Shown: positions 35,733 through 44,987, numbered from the stretch's first letter. The stretch is 64,000 nt of DNA from Prevotella melaninogenica (GCF_018127925.1 NZ_CP072347.1:1118501-1182500); one strand, 5' to 3'. Numbers and translations are program-made. The notes: generated from the letters alone by a model not told the origin.

Positions 35733-37742
35733 ATGACAAAAGAAGAATTTATAAAAGACATTCGCACAGGCATAGCCGACACGCTACCTGAGCCACAAGC
35801 ATACGACCCTTCTATCAATCACGCACCAAAGCGTAAGGATATTCTCACACAAGAAGAGAAGAAACTTGCACTACGCAATGCCCTGCGTTATTTTCCAAAG
35901 AAGTTCCATGCAGCATTAGCACCAGAGTTTGCTGAGGAATTACGCCAATATGGTCGTATCTATATGTACCGTTTTCGCCCAACATACGAGATGTATGCTC
36001 GTCCTATAGACGAATACCCTCATAACTCTAAACAGGCGGCAGCCATCATGATGATGATTCAGAACAACCTTGATAAGGCTGTTGCACAGCATCCTCATGA
36101 ATTGATTACATACGGTGGTAATGGTGCCGTATTCCAGAATTGGGCACAATATCGATTGGTGATGAAGTATTTGAGTGAGATGACCGATGAACAAACATTG
36201 GTGATGTATTCTGGTCATCCGCTCGGACTCTTCCCTTCTCATAAGAATGCTCCTCGTGTAGTGGTAACAAATGGTATGGTAATACCAAACTATTCTAAGC
36301 CTGATGATTGGGAACGAGATAATGCCTTGGGTGTAAGTCAGTATGGACAGATGACCGCAGGTTCCTATATGTATATTGGTCCACAAGGTATTGTTCATGG
36401 CACAACCATCACCGTTCTAAATGCAGCACGCAAACGATTGAAGGCTGGAGAGACAAGTATAAAAGGTATGCTCTTTGTTACTTCTGGCTTAGGCGGTATG
36501 TCTGGTGCTCAACCTAAGGCTGGCAACATAGCTGGTGTAGTAAGTATTACAGCAGAAATCAACCCATTGGCAGCACAGAAACGTTATGACCAAGGTTGGG
36601 TTGACGAACTTCACACCTCTCTTGATGAACTTATCCCTGCAGCATTGAAGGCTGTTGAGGAAAAGCGTACAGTCTCTATGGCTTATGTGGGTAATGTTGT
36701 TGACCTTTGGGAACGCTTAGCAGCAGAAGATGTACACGTTGACTTAGGAAGTGATCAGACCTCCCTCCACAACCCTTGGGCAGGTGGATACTATCCAGTC
36801 GGACTTTCTTTGGAAGAATCTAAACGTATGATGGCAGAGGAACCAGCGTTGTTTAAGGAGAAAGTGCAGGAGTCTTTACGCCGTCAGGTGGCAGCTATTA
36901 ACAAGCTGACAGCGAAAGGTATGTACTTCTTCGACTATGGTAATGCTTTCCTTTTAGAGTCAAGTCGTGCGGGAGCGGACATCATGAAGGCTGACGGCAA
37001 GTTCCGTTATCCTTCTTATGTACAAGATATTATGGGACCAATGTTCTTCGATTATGGCTTTGGACCATTCCGCTGGGTTTGTTCATCAGGTGACCCAAAG
37101 GACTTAGAAACATCCGACCGCATTGCAACAGAGGTATTAGAAGAAATACGCAAGACGGCAACTCCAGATATTATCGGTCAACTTGACGATAATATTCATT
37201 GGATAAAAGAAGCAGGAAAGAACCATTTAGTTGTTGGTTCTCAGGCTCGTATCCTTTATGCAGACTCGGAAGGACGTACCAAGATTGCCTTAGCTTTCAA
37301 TGAAGCAATACGTAAGGGAGAAATCTCTCGGCCTATCGTTCTGGGACGTGATCACCATGATGTGTCGGGAACAGACTCTCCTTTCCGTGAGACATCTAAT
37401 ATATATGATGGCTCACAGTTCTGCGCTGACATGGCTGTACAGAATGTTATTGGCGACTCTTTCCGTGGTGCAACATGGGTATCTATCCACAATGGAGGCG
37501 GTGTTGGTTGGGGAGAAGTTATCAATGGTGGCTTCGGTATGGTGATTGATGGTAGCGAAGACTCTGACCGCCACATCCGTCAGATGCTCCTTTGGGATGT
37601 CAACAATGGTATTGCACGTCGTAGTTGGGCACGCAACACAGGTTCTATTGATGCTATTCGAAGAGAGATGGAACGTACACCAGGACTCTGTGTTACACTC
37701 CCTAACATTGTTGATGATGATGTTATAAACACTGCTTTTTAA
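35733..37742 (+). CDS. hutU: Urocanate hydratase
   Basis: 669 aa, about 110 longer than the classical 555-aa enzyme, as in the long Bacteroidota/eukaryote-like form. It converts urocanate to imidazolonepropionate with NAD as an electrophile. NAD-binding segments GLGGMSGAQPKAG and VDLGSDQTSLHNPWAGGYYPVG are present. So are the CSSGDP segment that contains the conserved Cys and the C-terminal WVSIHNGGGVGWGEVINGGFGMVIDG. hutH starts 34 bp downstream. Confidence 0.95.
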   Translation: MTKEEFIKDIRTGIADTLPEPQAYDPSINHAPKRKDILTQEEKKLALRNALRYFPKKFHAALAPEFAEELRQYGRIYMYRFRPTYEMYARPIDEYPHNSKQAAAIMMMIQNNLDKAVAQHPHELITYGGNGAVFQNWAQYRLVMKYLSEMTDEQTLVMYSGHPLGLFPSHKNAPRVVVTNGMVIPNYSKPDDWERDNALGVSQYGQMTAGSYMYIGPQGIVHGTTITVLNAARKRLKAGETSIKGMLFVTSGLGGMSGAQPKAGNIAGVVSITAEINPLAAQKRYDQGWVDELHTSLDELIPAALKAVEEKRTVSMAYVGNVVDLWERLAAEDVHVDLGSDQTSLHNPWAGGYYPVGLSLEESKRMMAEEPALFKEKVQESLRRQVAAINKLTAKGMYFFDYGNAFLLESSRAGADIMKADGKFRYPSYVQDIMGPMFFDYGFGPFRWVCSSGDPKDLETSDRIATEVLEEIRKTATPDIIGQLDDNIHWIKEAGKNHLVVGSQARILYADSEGRTKIALAFNEAIRKGEISRPIVLGRDHHDVSGTDSPFRETSNIYDGSQFCADMAVQNVIGDSFRGATWVSIHNGGGVGWGEVINGGFGMVIDGSEDSDRHIRQMLLWDVNNGIARRSWARNTGSIDAIRREMERTPGLCVTLPNIVDDDVINTAF

Positions 37743-37776
37743 TCATTTAAATCTATTATACTAATCCTTAGAAACT

Positions 37777-39258
37777 ATGAACAAAATTCATCAGATCAGT
37801 GCCGAGCATCTGTCTATTGAGCAGATTGGTGAGATAATCAAGAACGGCACAAAGCTTGAACTTTCTGAAGATGCACGTCAACGAATTATTCGTTGTAGAG
37901 AGTATCTCGATAATAAGATTAAAGAATCAGAAACTCCTATCTATGGTGTGACAACAGGCTTCGGCTCTCTCTGTAAGATATCTATCGACAAGGATAGTCT
38001 TTCACAGTTGCAGAAAAACCTCGTGATGTCTCATGCTTGTGGTGTAGGCGACCGCGTTCCCAATGAGATTGTGAAGATAATGTTGCTGCTCAAGATTCAG
38101 TCGCTCAGTTACGGCTACTCAGCCTGTCAGCTGAAGACTGTCGAGCGACTGATAGACTTCTTCAACAACGACATCTATCCTATTGTATATATGCAAGGTT
38201 CGTTGGGTGCTTCAGGCGACCTCGTTCCTTTAGCTCACCTCTCTCTACCACTTATCGGTATGGGTGAAGTTGAATACAAAGGCGAAATCTTCTCTGGTGC
38301 TGACATCCTTAAAAAGATGAAATGGGAGGTTATCGAACTTGTTTCTAAAGAAGGACTTGCCTTACTCAATGGAACTCAGAATATGAATGCCTTTGCTGTA
38401 TGGGCACTCTTACAAAGTGAACGTTTGAGCGAGTGGGCTGATGTTATCGGTACTATGTCTCTTGAGGCTTACGATGGACGTATTGAACCATTCACACACG
38501 CTGTTCACGCTGTTCGTCATCACAAGGGACAGATTAATACTGCAGCACGCATAAGAGAACTATTAGAAGGCAGTGAGCTTATCAAACAGCCTAAAGTCAA
38601 CGTACAAGACCCTTATTCATTCCGTTGTATGCCACAGGTACATGGCGCATCAAAGGACACAATTGCCTATGTTAAGTCTGTCGTAGATATTGAAGTGAAT
38701 GCTGCAACTGATAACCCAACCGTTTGTCCTGATGAAGATCTTGTTATCTCAGCAGGAAACTTCCATGGAGAACCAATTGCACAACCAATGGACTTCCTTG
38801 CTATCGCACTCTGCGAACTAAGCAATATCTCTGAACGCCGTATCTATAAGCTCGTTTCTGGCACACGAAACCTACCAAGTTTCCTTGTAGCTAAGCCTGG
38901 TGTTAACAGTGGTTTTATGATTCCACAATACACAGCAGCATCTATTGTTAGCCAGAGTAAGACTTATTGTACGCCTGCATCTGTCGACAGTATTCCATCT
39001 TCACAAGGGCAGGAAGACCATGTTAGTATGGGTGCTAATGCTGCAACAAAGCTCTATCAGGTTGTATTGAATACGGAGCGTGTACTTGCTATCGAACTCT
39101 TCAATGCTGCACAAGCACTTGAGTTCCGTCGTCCGTTGAAGTCTTCTCCTATGATTGAAGCTATCCACAAGGCATATCGTGAGAGTGTACCTTTCATTGA
39201 CACAGACGAGTTTATGGCACCTCACATCGCCAAGTCTGTTGAATTCTTACGTAAATAA
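37777..39258 (+). CDS. hutH: Histidine ammonia-lyase
   Basis: 493 aa. The catalytic MIO prosthetic group forms from A145-S146-G147 in GSLGASGDLVPLAHLSL. YGVTTGFGS (55-63) and QDPYSFRCMPQVHGASKD are also family signatures. It removes ammonia from histidine to give urocanate, the first step of the cluster. It is 34 bp after hutU, so co-transcribed. Confidence 0.96.
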   Translation: MNKIHQISAEHLSIEQIGEIIKNGTKLELSEDARQRIIRCREYLDNKIKESETPIYGVTTGFGSLCKISIDKDSLSQLQKNLVMSHACGVGDRVPNEIVKIMLLLKIQSLSYGYSACQLKTVERLIDFFNNDIYPIVYMQGSLGASGDLVPLAHLSLPLIGMGEVEYKGEIFSGADILKKMKWEVIELVSKEGLALLNGTQNMNAFAVWALLQSERLSEWADVIGTMSLEAYDGRIEPFTHAVHAVRHHKGQINTAARIRELLEGSELIKQPKVNVQDPYSFRCMPQVHGASKDTIAYVKSVVDIEVNAATDNPTVCPDEDLVISAGNFHGEPIAQPMDFLAIALCELSNISERRIYKLVSGTRNLPSFLVAKPGVNSGFMIPQYTAASIVSQSKTYCTPASVDSIPSSQGQEDHVSMGANAATKLYQVVLNTERVLAIELFNAAQALEFRRPLKSSPMIEAIHKAYRESVPFIDTDEFMAPHIAKSVEFLRK

Positions 39259-39267
39259 ATAAGTCAT

Positions 39268-39316
39268 AAAGGGGTTGTATCAAGATTGTCTACAGTTTTG
39301 ATATAGCCCCTTTCTT
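39268..39316 (+). terminator. Hairpin between hutH and hutI
   Basis: AAAGGGG (39268-39274) pairs with CCCCTTT (39307-39313), extended inside by TATCAA/TTGATA, with a tail TTTCTTATT. It may partly end transcription before hutI. Confidence 0.65.
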
Positions 39317-39367
39317 ATTGAACATCCCATATTCTCACACTTTCATAGATTTATAGGAACACTTGAA

Positions 39368-40612
39368 ATGAAAAGACTAATAGTAAAAAACATCGGCTTA
39401 CTTGCCGGTATAGGGCATGAGGGAAAACTATGTCTTAAAGGTAAAGAGATGACAGAACTAAACACGCTGCCCAATGCTTACCTTATTATAGAGGACGGAC
39501 ATTTTGCTAATTACGGTAAGATGAGCGATTGCCCCTCTCTCTCTGACAATGAAGAAGTTGTTGATGCCGAAGGGGGAACCATCCTTCCTTCATGGTGCGA
39601 CTCTCATACCCACATCGTCTATGCAAGTAGTCGAGAGCAAGAGTTTGTTGACAAGATTCGTGGACTCAGCTATGCAGAAATTGCTAAACGTGGTGGTGGT
39701 ATCCTTAACTCAGCAGATCGCCTTCATGAACTGAGCGAAGACGAACTTTATCAACAAGCGATGAAGCGTGTTGATGAGATTATTAGGAAAGGAACAGGAT
39801 GTGTAGAGATAAAAAGTGGATATGGACTCAACACGGAAGATGAACTAAAGATGCTCCGTGTTATCCGTCGTATCAAAGGGACAACACGGCTGAAAGTCGT
39901 TGCAACATTCCTTGGTGCACATGCCGTTTCGCGTGAATATAAAGGTAGACAAGATGCCTACGTTGATTTAATCATCAACGAAATGATACCCGCTGTGGGT
40001 GCTGAGAAATTGGCTGAGTTCATCGATGTATTCTGTGACACGGGCTTCTTTACACCAAAAGAAACTGCACGGATTCTTAAAGCTGGTGCAGCATATGGAA
40101 TGCGACCCAAGATACATGCTGACGAGTTAGAATCATCTGGTGGTGTAGAGGTTGGTGTAGAATATAACGCTCTATCAGTTGACCACTTAGAGAGTATGAC
40201 TGAAGAAGAGATTGAGATTCTAAAGTATAGCGAAACAATGCCGACTGCACTCCCAGGAACCTCCTTCTTCCTCAACCTACCTTTTGCCTTAGGACGAAAG
40301 ATGATAGACCAAGGACTTCCACTTGCCCTTGCAAGTGACTACAACCCAGGCTCTACCCCATCAGGAGACATGAAGTTTATCGTTTCTCTTGGCTGTATCA
40401 AGATGCGCCTAATGCCAACAGAAGCGATCAATGCTGCAACCTTGAATGGAGCATGTGCAATGGGATTGAGTAAAGAATATGGTTCTATTACACGTGGAAA
40501 GGTGGCTAACTTCTTTATTACAGACACAATCCCTTCTATAGAATTTATCCCATACGCTTATACAACCCCTATAGTAAAACGAATTTTCCTGCAAGGAGAA
40601 GAGTATGTATAG
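39368..40612 (+). CDS. hutI: Imidazolonepropionase
   Basis: 414 aa. An amidohydrolase that opens the imidazolone ring to give formiminoglutamate. The metal-binding HTH is at H80/H82 (CDSHTHIVYASSREQEF), with VEIKSGYGL, the KIHADELESSGGVE His and the LASDYNPGSTPSGDM Asp. With hutH, hutU and ftcD it completes histidine to glutamate. No histidine transporter or HutC-type regulator is seen nearby. Confidence 0.95.
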   Translation: MKRLIVKNIGLLAGIGHEGKLCLKGKEMTELNTLPNAYLIIEDGHFANYGKMSDCPSLSDNEEVVDAEGGTILPSWCDSHTHIVYASSREQEFVDKIRGLSYAEIAKRGGGILNSADRLHELSEDELYQQAMKRVDEIIRKGTGCVEIKSGYGLNTEDELKMLRVIRRIKGTTRLKVVATFLGAHAVSREYKGRQDAYVDLIINEMIPAVGAEKLAEFIDVFCDTGFFTPKETARILKAGAAYGMRPKIHADELESSGGVEVGVEYNALSVDHLESMTEEEIEILKYSETMPTALPGTSFFLNLPFALGRKMIDQGLPLALASDYNPGSTPSGDMKFIVSLGCIKMRLMPTEAINAATLNGACAMGLSKEYGSITRGKVANFFITDTIPSIEFIPYAYTTPIVKRIFLQGEEYV

Positions 40613-40726
40613 GTAGATTTAATGACGCATCATAATAAGTTGAAACTACATTAGTAACATATAGCAAGGTAATCAAGCCTCAACGACACATCTATTGAAA
40701 AGGGGGAACAAGTCATTATGACGGTT

Positions 40727-40800
40727 CTTGCAAAAGATGGAGTGATAAAGTAGACCCTTAGATAATAAGGTACACGGAGAGCAAAGAGGACTAATAGCTA
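40727..40800. repeat. Foldback element remnant, copy 3
   Basis: GATGGAGTGATAAAGTAGAC and CTTAGATAATAAGG match one end of the foldback family in reverse; GTACACGGAGAGCAAAGAGG recalls the CACGGAGG interior of copy 1. The other end is not recognisable. Confidence 0.5.
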
Positions 40801-40869
40801 TAGACGGAGATACCTATGGTATAAAGAGCAACAGAGATGTTCCACACAGGTTTCTGACATCTTTGTCAT

Positions 40870-41245
40870 CTATTTTTCCAATAAAAACTGCAGCTATGGT
40901 CCTTTGATTCCTCCCTCGTCGGTGTCATAGTGGGCTACGTATCTTTAAATAAAGCCCTCGTTACCTTCGTGCATCTGTGTGAGATTTAAAGTCGCAAGAC
41001 AAAGAAATATATTGACAAAAAGATTGAAGGAAAGGCAGGGAAGTGACTTAAAAGTGAGTTGTTTTAACGCTTGCATAAGTTACTTGTTATCAAATAGTTG
41101 CAGAGGGGGCTTTTAAAAGGTGCTTAACAAGGGTTCAAAAGGGCGTTAGTTAGACATCTAAAGGGCATCTTTTGCAAGCCAATCAGGCGTTTATAGCAAG
41201 CCGTTTAGTGGTATTTACAAAATCGATATGTGAAAAAATCGGACA
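40870..41245 (+). repeat. Long non-coding repeat, right copy (hut flank)
   Basis: Direct-repeat partner of 32965-33410, 7.9 kb away, on the far side of the hut genes. It includes copy 7 of the four-unit repeat (41111-41220, reverse). It lacks the nested hairpin. Confidence 0.8.
41111..41220 (-). repeat. Four-unit dispersed repeat, copy 7 (reverse)
   Basis: AAAAGGTGCTTAACAAGG, AAAAGGGCGTTAGTTAG, AAAGGGCATCTTTTGC, AATCAGGCGTTTATAGC. Confidence 0.8.
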
Positions 41246-41331
41246 TTATTACCTTTATTTAGTAAGACAAGAATGACTTATTTATGTGGGAATGCTTACC
41301 GTATTGTAACACTTTTGAATCTATCACAAAT

Positions 41332-41368
41332 AAAAAAGTCCATAAACTCTTGAAGAGTCTATGGACTT
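41332..41368 (-). terminator. Terminator of rpsP
   Basis: On the minus strand AAGTCCATA (41368-41360) pairs with TATGGACTT (41344-41336), extended inside by ACTCTT/AAGAGT. The stem runs into six T (41337-41332). Confidence 0.92.
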
Positions 41369-41390
41369 ATGCTTTAATTGCGAGCGAGGG

Positions 41391-41942
41391 TTATACCTCT
41401 GCTGGTGCCTCCTCTACAGGAGCCTCAGAAGTAGTATCCTCAGCAGCCTGTGCTGCCTCAGCCTCAGCCTGTGCTGCAACGGCAGCAGCCTTCTTGTCTG
41501 CAACCTTCTTAGCAATAGCCTCGTTAACCTTCTTCTCAGCCTCGAGGTTCTGAGCAGCAGTAGCCTTCTTCGCGTCGGTTACCTTCTTCTCAACAGCCTC
41601 TGTAGCTGCAACCTTAGCCTGCTTCCAAGCATCAAACTTCTGCTGGCATGCAGCCTCGTCGAATGCGCCCTTCTTAACACCACCACGGAGGTGCTTCATC
41701 ATGTAAACGCCCTCACCCTTAAGGATGTTACGAGCAGTGTCTGTTGGCTGAGCACCAGTCTCAACCCAGTAAAGAGCACGATCAAAATTCAAATCTACTG
41801 TGGCTGGATTGGTGTTAGGGTTATAAGTACCAATCTTCTCAGTAAACTTACCATCACGTGGTGCACGAGCGTCAGCGATTACGATGCTGTAGAAAGCATA
41901 GTTCTTACGACCACCGCGCTGCAATCTGATTTTTGTTGCCAT
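41391..41942 (-). CDS. rpsP: 30S ribosomal protein S16 with C-terminal extension
   Basis: 183 aa against about 80-90 in E. coli. Residues 1-85 are S16 ([41 protein letters not shown]). From about residue 95 the protein is an Ala/Glu/Lys-rich, helical and probably coiled tail ending in [12 protein letters not shown]-type acidic repeats. Long S16 tails are common in Bacteroidota. It is a single-gene unit with its own promoter and terminator; no rimM/trmD follow. Confidence 0.95.
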   Translation of the reverse strand: MATKIRLQRGGRKNYAFYSIVIADARAPRDGKFTEKIGTYNPNTNPATVDLNFDRALYWVETGAQPTDTARNILKGEGVYMMKHLRGGVKKGAFDEAACQQKFDAWKQAKVAATEAVEKKVTDAKKATAAQNLEAEKKVNEAIAKKVADKKAAAVAAQAEAEAAQAAEDTTSEAPVEEAPAEV

Positions 41943-42003
41943 AATTCTTTAATAAATATTTTAAAGGTTTGAATTTAATGCTGTCATCTCGTGACAGCGA
42001 ATG

Positions 42004-42035
42004 CAAAATTACTTCTTTTTTCGGTAACTACCAAA
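42004..42035 (-). promoter_or_regulatory. Promoter of rpsP
   Basis: On the minus strand TTTG (42035-42032), 20-nt spacer, TAATTTTG (42011-42004), about 60 bp before the start. Confidence 0.8.
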
Positions 42036-42279
42036 TAATCGGATGATTATATTCCATTGAAGTACCGTTCTTGGACGTATTAAAATCCTAATCAACCATT
42101 AATCCACAATAGCCATTACTCTTATTTAAAAACTAACGGATAAAATGAAACAAAGGGTTAATTCCCCTCCCATAGGGGTATCTCGAATTTTACTCCCCCT
42201 CTCCTCTTGGAGAGGGGGCGGGGAAGAGGCTGCCCCCTCCCTACTGGGGAGGGGCGGTGGAGGGGGCAGTTAGGGCTTT
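42036..42279. other. Intergenic region with GC-rich palindromes
   Basis: The left half is AT-rich without features. The right half is the palindrome cluster listed next. No gene. Confidence 0.7.
42164..42269. repeat. GC-rich palindrome cluster (REP-like)
   Basis: Three hairpins in a row in otherwise AT-rich DNA: CCCCT/AGGGG (42164-42178), CCCCCTCTCC/GGAGAGGGGG (42195-42218, 4-nt loop) and CTGCCCCCTCC/GGAGGGGGCAG (42230-42269) with a nested CCTCCC/GGGGAGG. It lies directly after the HU-like gene and may protect or end its mRNA. Confidence 0.75.
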
Positions 42280-42741
42280 TTATTCCGGCTCTGGTTCTGG
42301 TCCTCCTCCTTCTTTCTTTTTCTTTTCTTCCTTTCCATCTTTAATCTTCCTCCTTGCAGGATTATCCACATCCACTTCAATTTTCTTCAGTGCATCAGCA
42401 ACCGCCGACTTCCAGCGAACGATGATGCGGGGATGCTTCAATGAGGCAGCAGACACATCCTTTGCCTCTTTCTCCATCTTCGATGGGATTGCGGTGCGGA
42501 TAGAGAAGATATCGCCTAAATCGAGTGAACCACCTAAGGTGACAACTTCTTTGACAATGTTTCGCAGCGTGATGAGCACATTGCGCACATCGCCTTCACT
42601 CAATGAGGTTTCACGCACAATACGTTCAACAAGCCATGCCTGTGAGAACTTGTTAATAGACTTTGGCTCTGCGCCATAAGCTTTCTGTCCTTTGCGAGGA
42701 CCTACGCCAAGCACGCGCTCGACAACTTTAAAACTAATCAT
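42280..42741 (-). CDS. HU-related DNA-binding protein with Lys-rich, Gly/Pro/Glu tail (cassette A)
   Basis: 153 aa. Residues about 28-115 follow the HU/IHF-related pattern of Bacteroidota (INKFSQAWLVERIVRETSLSEGDVRNVLITLRNIVKEVVTLGGSLDLGDIFSIRT, then PRIIVRWKSAVADAL). The first 25 residues are a basic arm (GVGPRKGQKAYG). The end is a lysine run followed by GGGPEPEPE. It is cytoplasmic and should bind and bend DNA. It is the last gene of cassette A, 146 bp after the lipoprotein gene across a large hairpin. Its partner in cassette B (60627-61073) has the same layout but distant sequence. A role in controlling the cassette is inferred from position only. Confidence 0.82.
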   Translation of the reverse strand: MISFKVVERVLGVGPRKGQKAYGAEPKSINKFSQAWLVERIVRETSLSEGDVRNVLITLRNIVKEVVTLGGSLDLGDIFSIRTAIPSKMEKEAKDVSAASLKHPRIIVRWKSAVADALKKIEVDVDNPARRKIKDGKEEKKKKEGGGPEPEPE

Positions 42742-42778
42742 GTTTTTAACGTATTGAATGAATAATGTTAAGTGTTTT

Positions 42779-42820
42779 ATATTCCCAATAGGAAAGCCAT
42801 CGGCTTCCTATTGGGAATAT
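42779..42820 (-). promoter_or_regulatory. 20-bp intercistronic hairpin, cassette A
   Basis: ATATTCCCAATAGGAAAGCC (42779-42798) pairs with 42802-42820 (one bulged base, 3-nt loop). Two further copies of the right arm follow at 42825-42843 and 42851-42865, the last decayed. The structure lies between the lipoprotein and HU-like genes. There is no T-run, so mRNA processing or stability control is more likely than termination. Confidence 0.8.
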
Positions 42821-42887
42821 CTTTGTATTCCTATTGGGAATACGATTACCTTCCTATTGAGATATGCTTTGCAGAGATATAGGGCAT

Positions 42888-44591
42888 TTAATATTCAACA
42901 AAAGCACGTGCGGAACCTACCATATTATGGTATGGGAAATATGTCCAGCGCAGGGATGGAGTTTCCACCATCATCCATCCTCCACAGGCATAATTACTGG
43001 GACTCGTTCGGTAAAAGAGTGTACTCGACCAGTATCGTCCACTCATAGCTGTGCCTCCAACGCTTGTGAAAGCATCATTCATCAATTCACTATACCATCC
43101 GTATGTAGTAGCAGTCTGGTAATGTGGTTGTATATCTGTTATGACGGTACTTCTGTCACCAAATCCAAGGTTATTATATAACACTCGGAAGTCACTGTTA
43201 GACGGCAGATACCATGTCAATGCTGGTGTTCCTGTATAGGTAATGCTATTGCCATAGTCAACACTTGCCTTAAAAGGAGGGAAGTCTGTATTCTTTCCTT
43301 TCACCTTGTCACCCCTGACAAGGCTTGTACTGTAACTTGCATCCCATGTCTCATCTTTACCACTGGTTGCATTGGTTGTAAGTGAAGTCTCTGGATGGTT
43401 GTCCATATCTACACTGTGTGTATTCGTGTTCAAATATAGAGGAGAGGTGTGGGCATAGTAAGGATCTGCCCAGACTCTATTGCCTCCTACCAGTGTCACA
43501 TTTTTCAATGCAACAGCCATGTGCTTGTTTTTATCTATGACTACTGCTATAGGTGTCTTCGTTCCACCACCAAAGGTTGTGTCCTTGAGTTTACCAACAG
43601 TTCCGTCACTCATCAGATACAGGAAAGAAGGCATCATCTTTACTTTGACCATATAGGTTTCATTAGAAACAACTGTCTTACTTGTCTTAGCAGGCTGAAC
43701 AATGCCATTAAGGGCTTCGTTGAACAAGATACCGCCTGTGAAGTTCAGCTTCAATGCTGCAAGATCTGTCCCTGGCAGAATGTAATGGTAATCAGCCGTG
43801 GAAGTATAAGCATAATTCTTGCCATAGGCTGAAGCCGAGTATTTGGTTTCAGTGCTGGCAGCAAAGTTATTGGCTTCGGCTGTCATTGGTGCCGAGTTCG
43901 TTGCTGTATAGCTTCCTGTAGCAGGATCGTATGAAACGGTCTGTGGAATATTGGCAGTAGTTTGTAGTGCGGCTGAAATAGCGGGAATATCCTTCTTTGC
44001 CGCCATCTGCGTGCGAACGCGTACACCAGCATGTTTGGATGCAATCGTAATGGTTTTATCTGTCGTACCAATAGCTACTTGTACCCGTCCAATGCGTGCT
44101 GTGCCGGCATCTGCCAAAGCTACTTCAAGCTGATTGCCGTTTGGGGTTACCTTGTCATTGAAGCAGACAAAAGTATAGGTGCGGTTATAACTTAGCTCTA
44201 TATGATCAGGTGTACTGGCATCAGGTGTAAATGTTGAACCACTGAAAGTTCCTTTCAGTTCGCCTCGCAATGCGCCACCATCATAGGCACGGATAGTATA
44301 ATGCACAGGAGTTGTCACGCTACGTGTGCGGGCAGCGATACTCGCTGTTGGATCGTTCTCTATGCTGGTCTCTGCTTCGCAGTCATTGAGCTCTGCTATG
44401 GTTGGCGTCTCCTTAGCGGAAACGGCACGTGTTGTCTGGTTGTCAGCTCCGAAATCCTCTTCTACTATGCGGAACTGTGCAGCCTGTACATACTCTCCTT
44501 TACCATTTGTGCTATCTTCATTGCTACAAGCCGTTGTCAGCATCACAAGCATTGCACAGGCTATTGATGATAAAATAGAAATCTTTTTCAT
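42888..44591 (-). CDS. Fimbrillin-like lipoprotein with lectin-like C-terminal domain (cassette A)
   Basis: 567 aa. The signal ends in a lipobox LTTAC. The N-terminal half has fimbrillin-type features (PVHYTIRAYDGGALRGELKGTF, YTFVCFNDKVTPNGNQLEVALADAGTARIGRVQVAIG, KHAGVRVRTQM). A central FLYLMSDGTVGKLKDTTFGGGTKTPIAVVIDKNKHMAVALK block leads to a C-terminal region with WYLPSNSDF, GRYWSST and ARAFVEY landmarks. These recall the FISUMP/DUF1566 lectin-like fold. It should be exported and lipid-anchored, probably on the cell surface. The partner at 58567-60354 is similar throughout. Ligand unknown. Confidence 0.82.
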   Translation of the reverse strand: MKKISILSSIACAMLVMLTTACSNEDSTNGKGEYVQAAQFRIVEEDFGADNQTTRAVSAKETPTIAELNDCEAETSIENDPTASIAARTRSVTTPVHYTIRAYDGGALRGELKGTFSGSTFTPDASTPDHIELSYNRTYTFVCFNDKVTPNGNQLEVALADAGTARIGRVQVAIGTTDKTITIASKHAGVRVRTQMAAKKDIPAISAALQTTANIPQTVSYDPATGSYTATNSAPMTAEANNFAASTETKYSASAYGKNYAYTSTADYHYILPGTDLAALKLNFTGGILFNEALNGIVQPAKTSKTVVSNETYMVKVKMMPSFLYLMSDGTVGKLKDTTFGGGTKTPIAVVIDKNKHMAVALKNVTLVGGNRVWADPYYAHTSPLYLNTNTHSVDMDNHPETSLTTNATSGKDETWDASYSTSLVRGDKVKGKNTDFPPFKASVDYGNSITYTGTPALTWYLPSNSDFRVLYNNLGFGDRSTVITDIQPHYQTATTYGWYSELMNDAFTSVGGTAMSGRYWSSTLFYRTSPSNYACGGWMMVETPSLRWTYFPYHNMVGSARAFVEY

Positions 44592-44630
44592 TGTCGTTGT
44601 TAATTAATTTTTACTATTCTAGGAATAAAC

Positions 44631-44819
44631 CTATTCAAACTCGTTCTCATCTCCGTCATCTATGGTCTGCTCATTGTCCCAATCTTCTTCTGTAAATCCA
44701 GGACCGCTGGGCATTGCTTTGATCTTAGGACTGGCACAGATCAAGTTTGCCGTCTCTACCTCGATAACCTTGCACCAAGGAGAGGCATAATGTTGTTTTC
44801 TTAATAATTCTTTCTTCAT
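44631..44819 (-). CDS. Small Y..P.C-type peptide (cassette A)
   Basis: 62 aa from ATG 44819; an upstream in-frame ATG (44852) precedes a less typical sequence. Pattern: basic start (MKKELLRKQ), then Y-x2-P-x-C-x-V-x-E-x-E (HYASPWCKVIEVE), ICAS, and an acidic Asp/Glu tail. The cassette B peptide shows the same order. No signal peptide is convincing. Two conserved Cys could bind metal, form a disulfide or be processed. It ends 39 bp before the lipoprotein gene. Function unknown. Confidence 0.72.
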   Translation of the reverse strand: MKKELLRKQHYASPWCKVIEVETANLICASPKIKAMPSGPGFTEEDWDNEQTIDDGDENEFE

Positions 44820-44886
44820 TTTTATAATTGTTTGTTGAATTAAAAATGCCATAAATCAACCCTTTCTTCAGCTGGAAAAAGGGCAT

Positions 44887-44925
44887 AAAAAAGCGAACAA
44901 AAGAAACTCCTAAAAGTCCTTTGTT
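44887..44925 (-). terminator. Leader terminator/attenuator, cassette A
   Basis: On the minus strand AACAAAGGA (44925-44917) pairs with TCTTTTGTT (44904-44896), followed by CGC and six T (44892-44887). Compared with cassette B one right-arm base changed C to T, keeping a G-U pair. It lies upstream of the coding genes, so it probably attenuates them. Confidence 0.82.
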
Positions 44926-44987
44926 TACAGGGGTTACGGCACGCTTCTCGCGCGCGTAAGCTGGAAGAAAAAAAATATGATTAAACG

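Larger units (their letters stand above)
40613..41390. other. 778-bp intergenic region after the hut cluster
   Basis: No gene. It contains a decayed foldback end (about 40727-40800), the right copy of the long non-coding repeat (40870-41245) and the rpsP terminator. The first 110 bp show nothing I can name. Confidence 0.75.

Noticed and set aside
41361-41972. Long plus-strand frame over rpsP
   Set aside because: Leu/Ser-rich mirror of the S16 gene on the other strand, with no family features.
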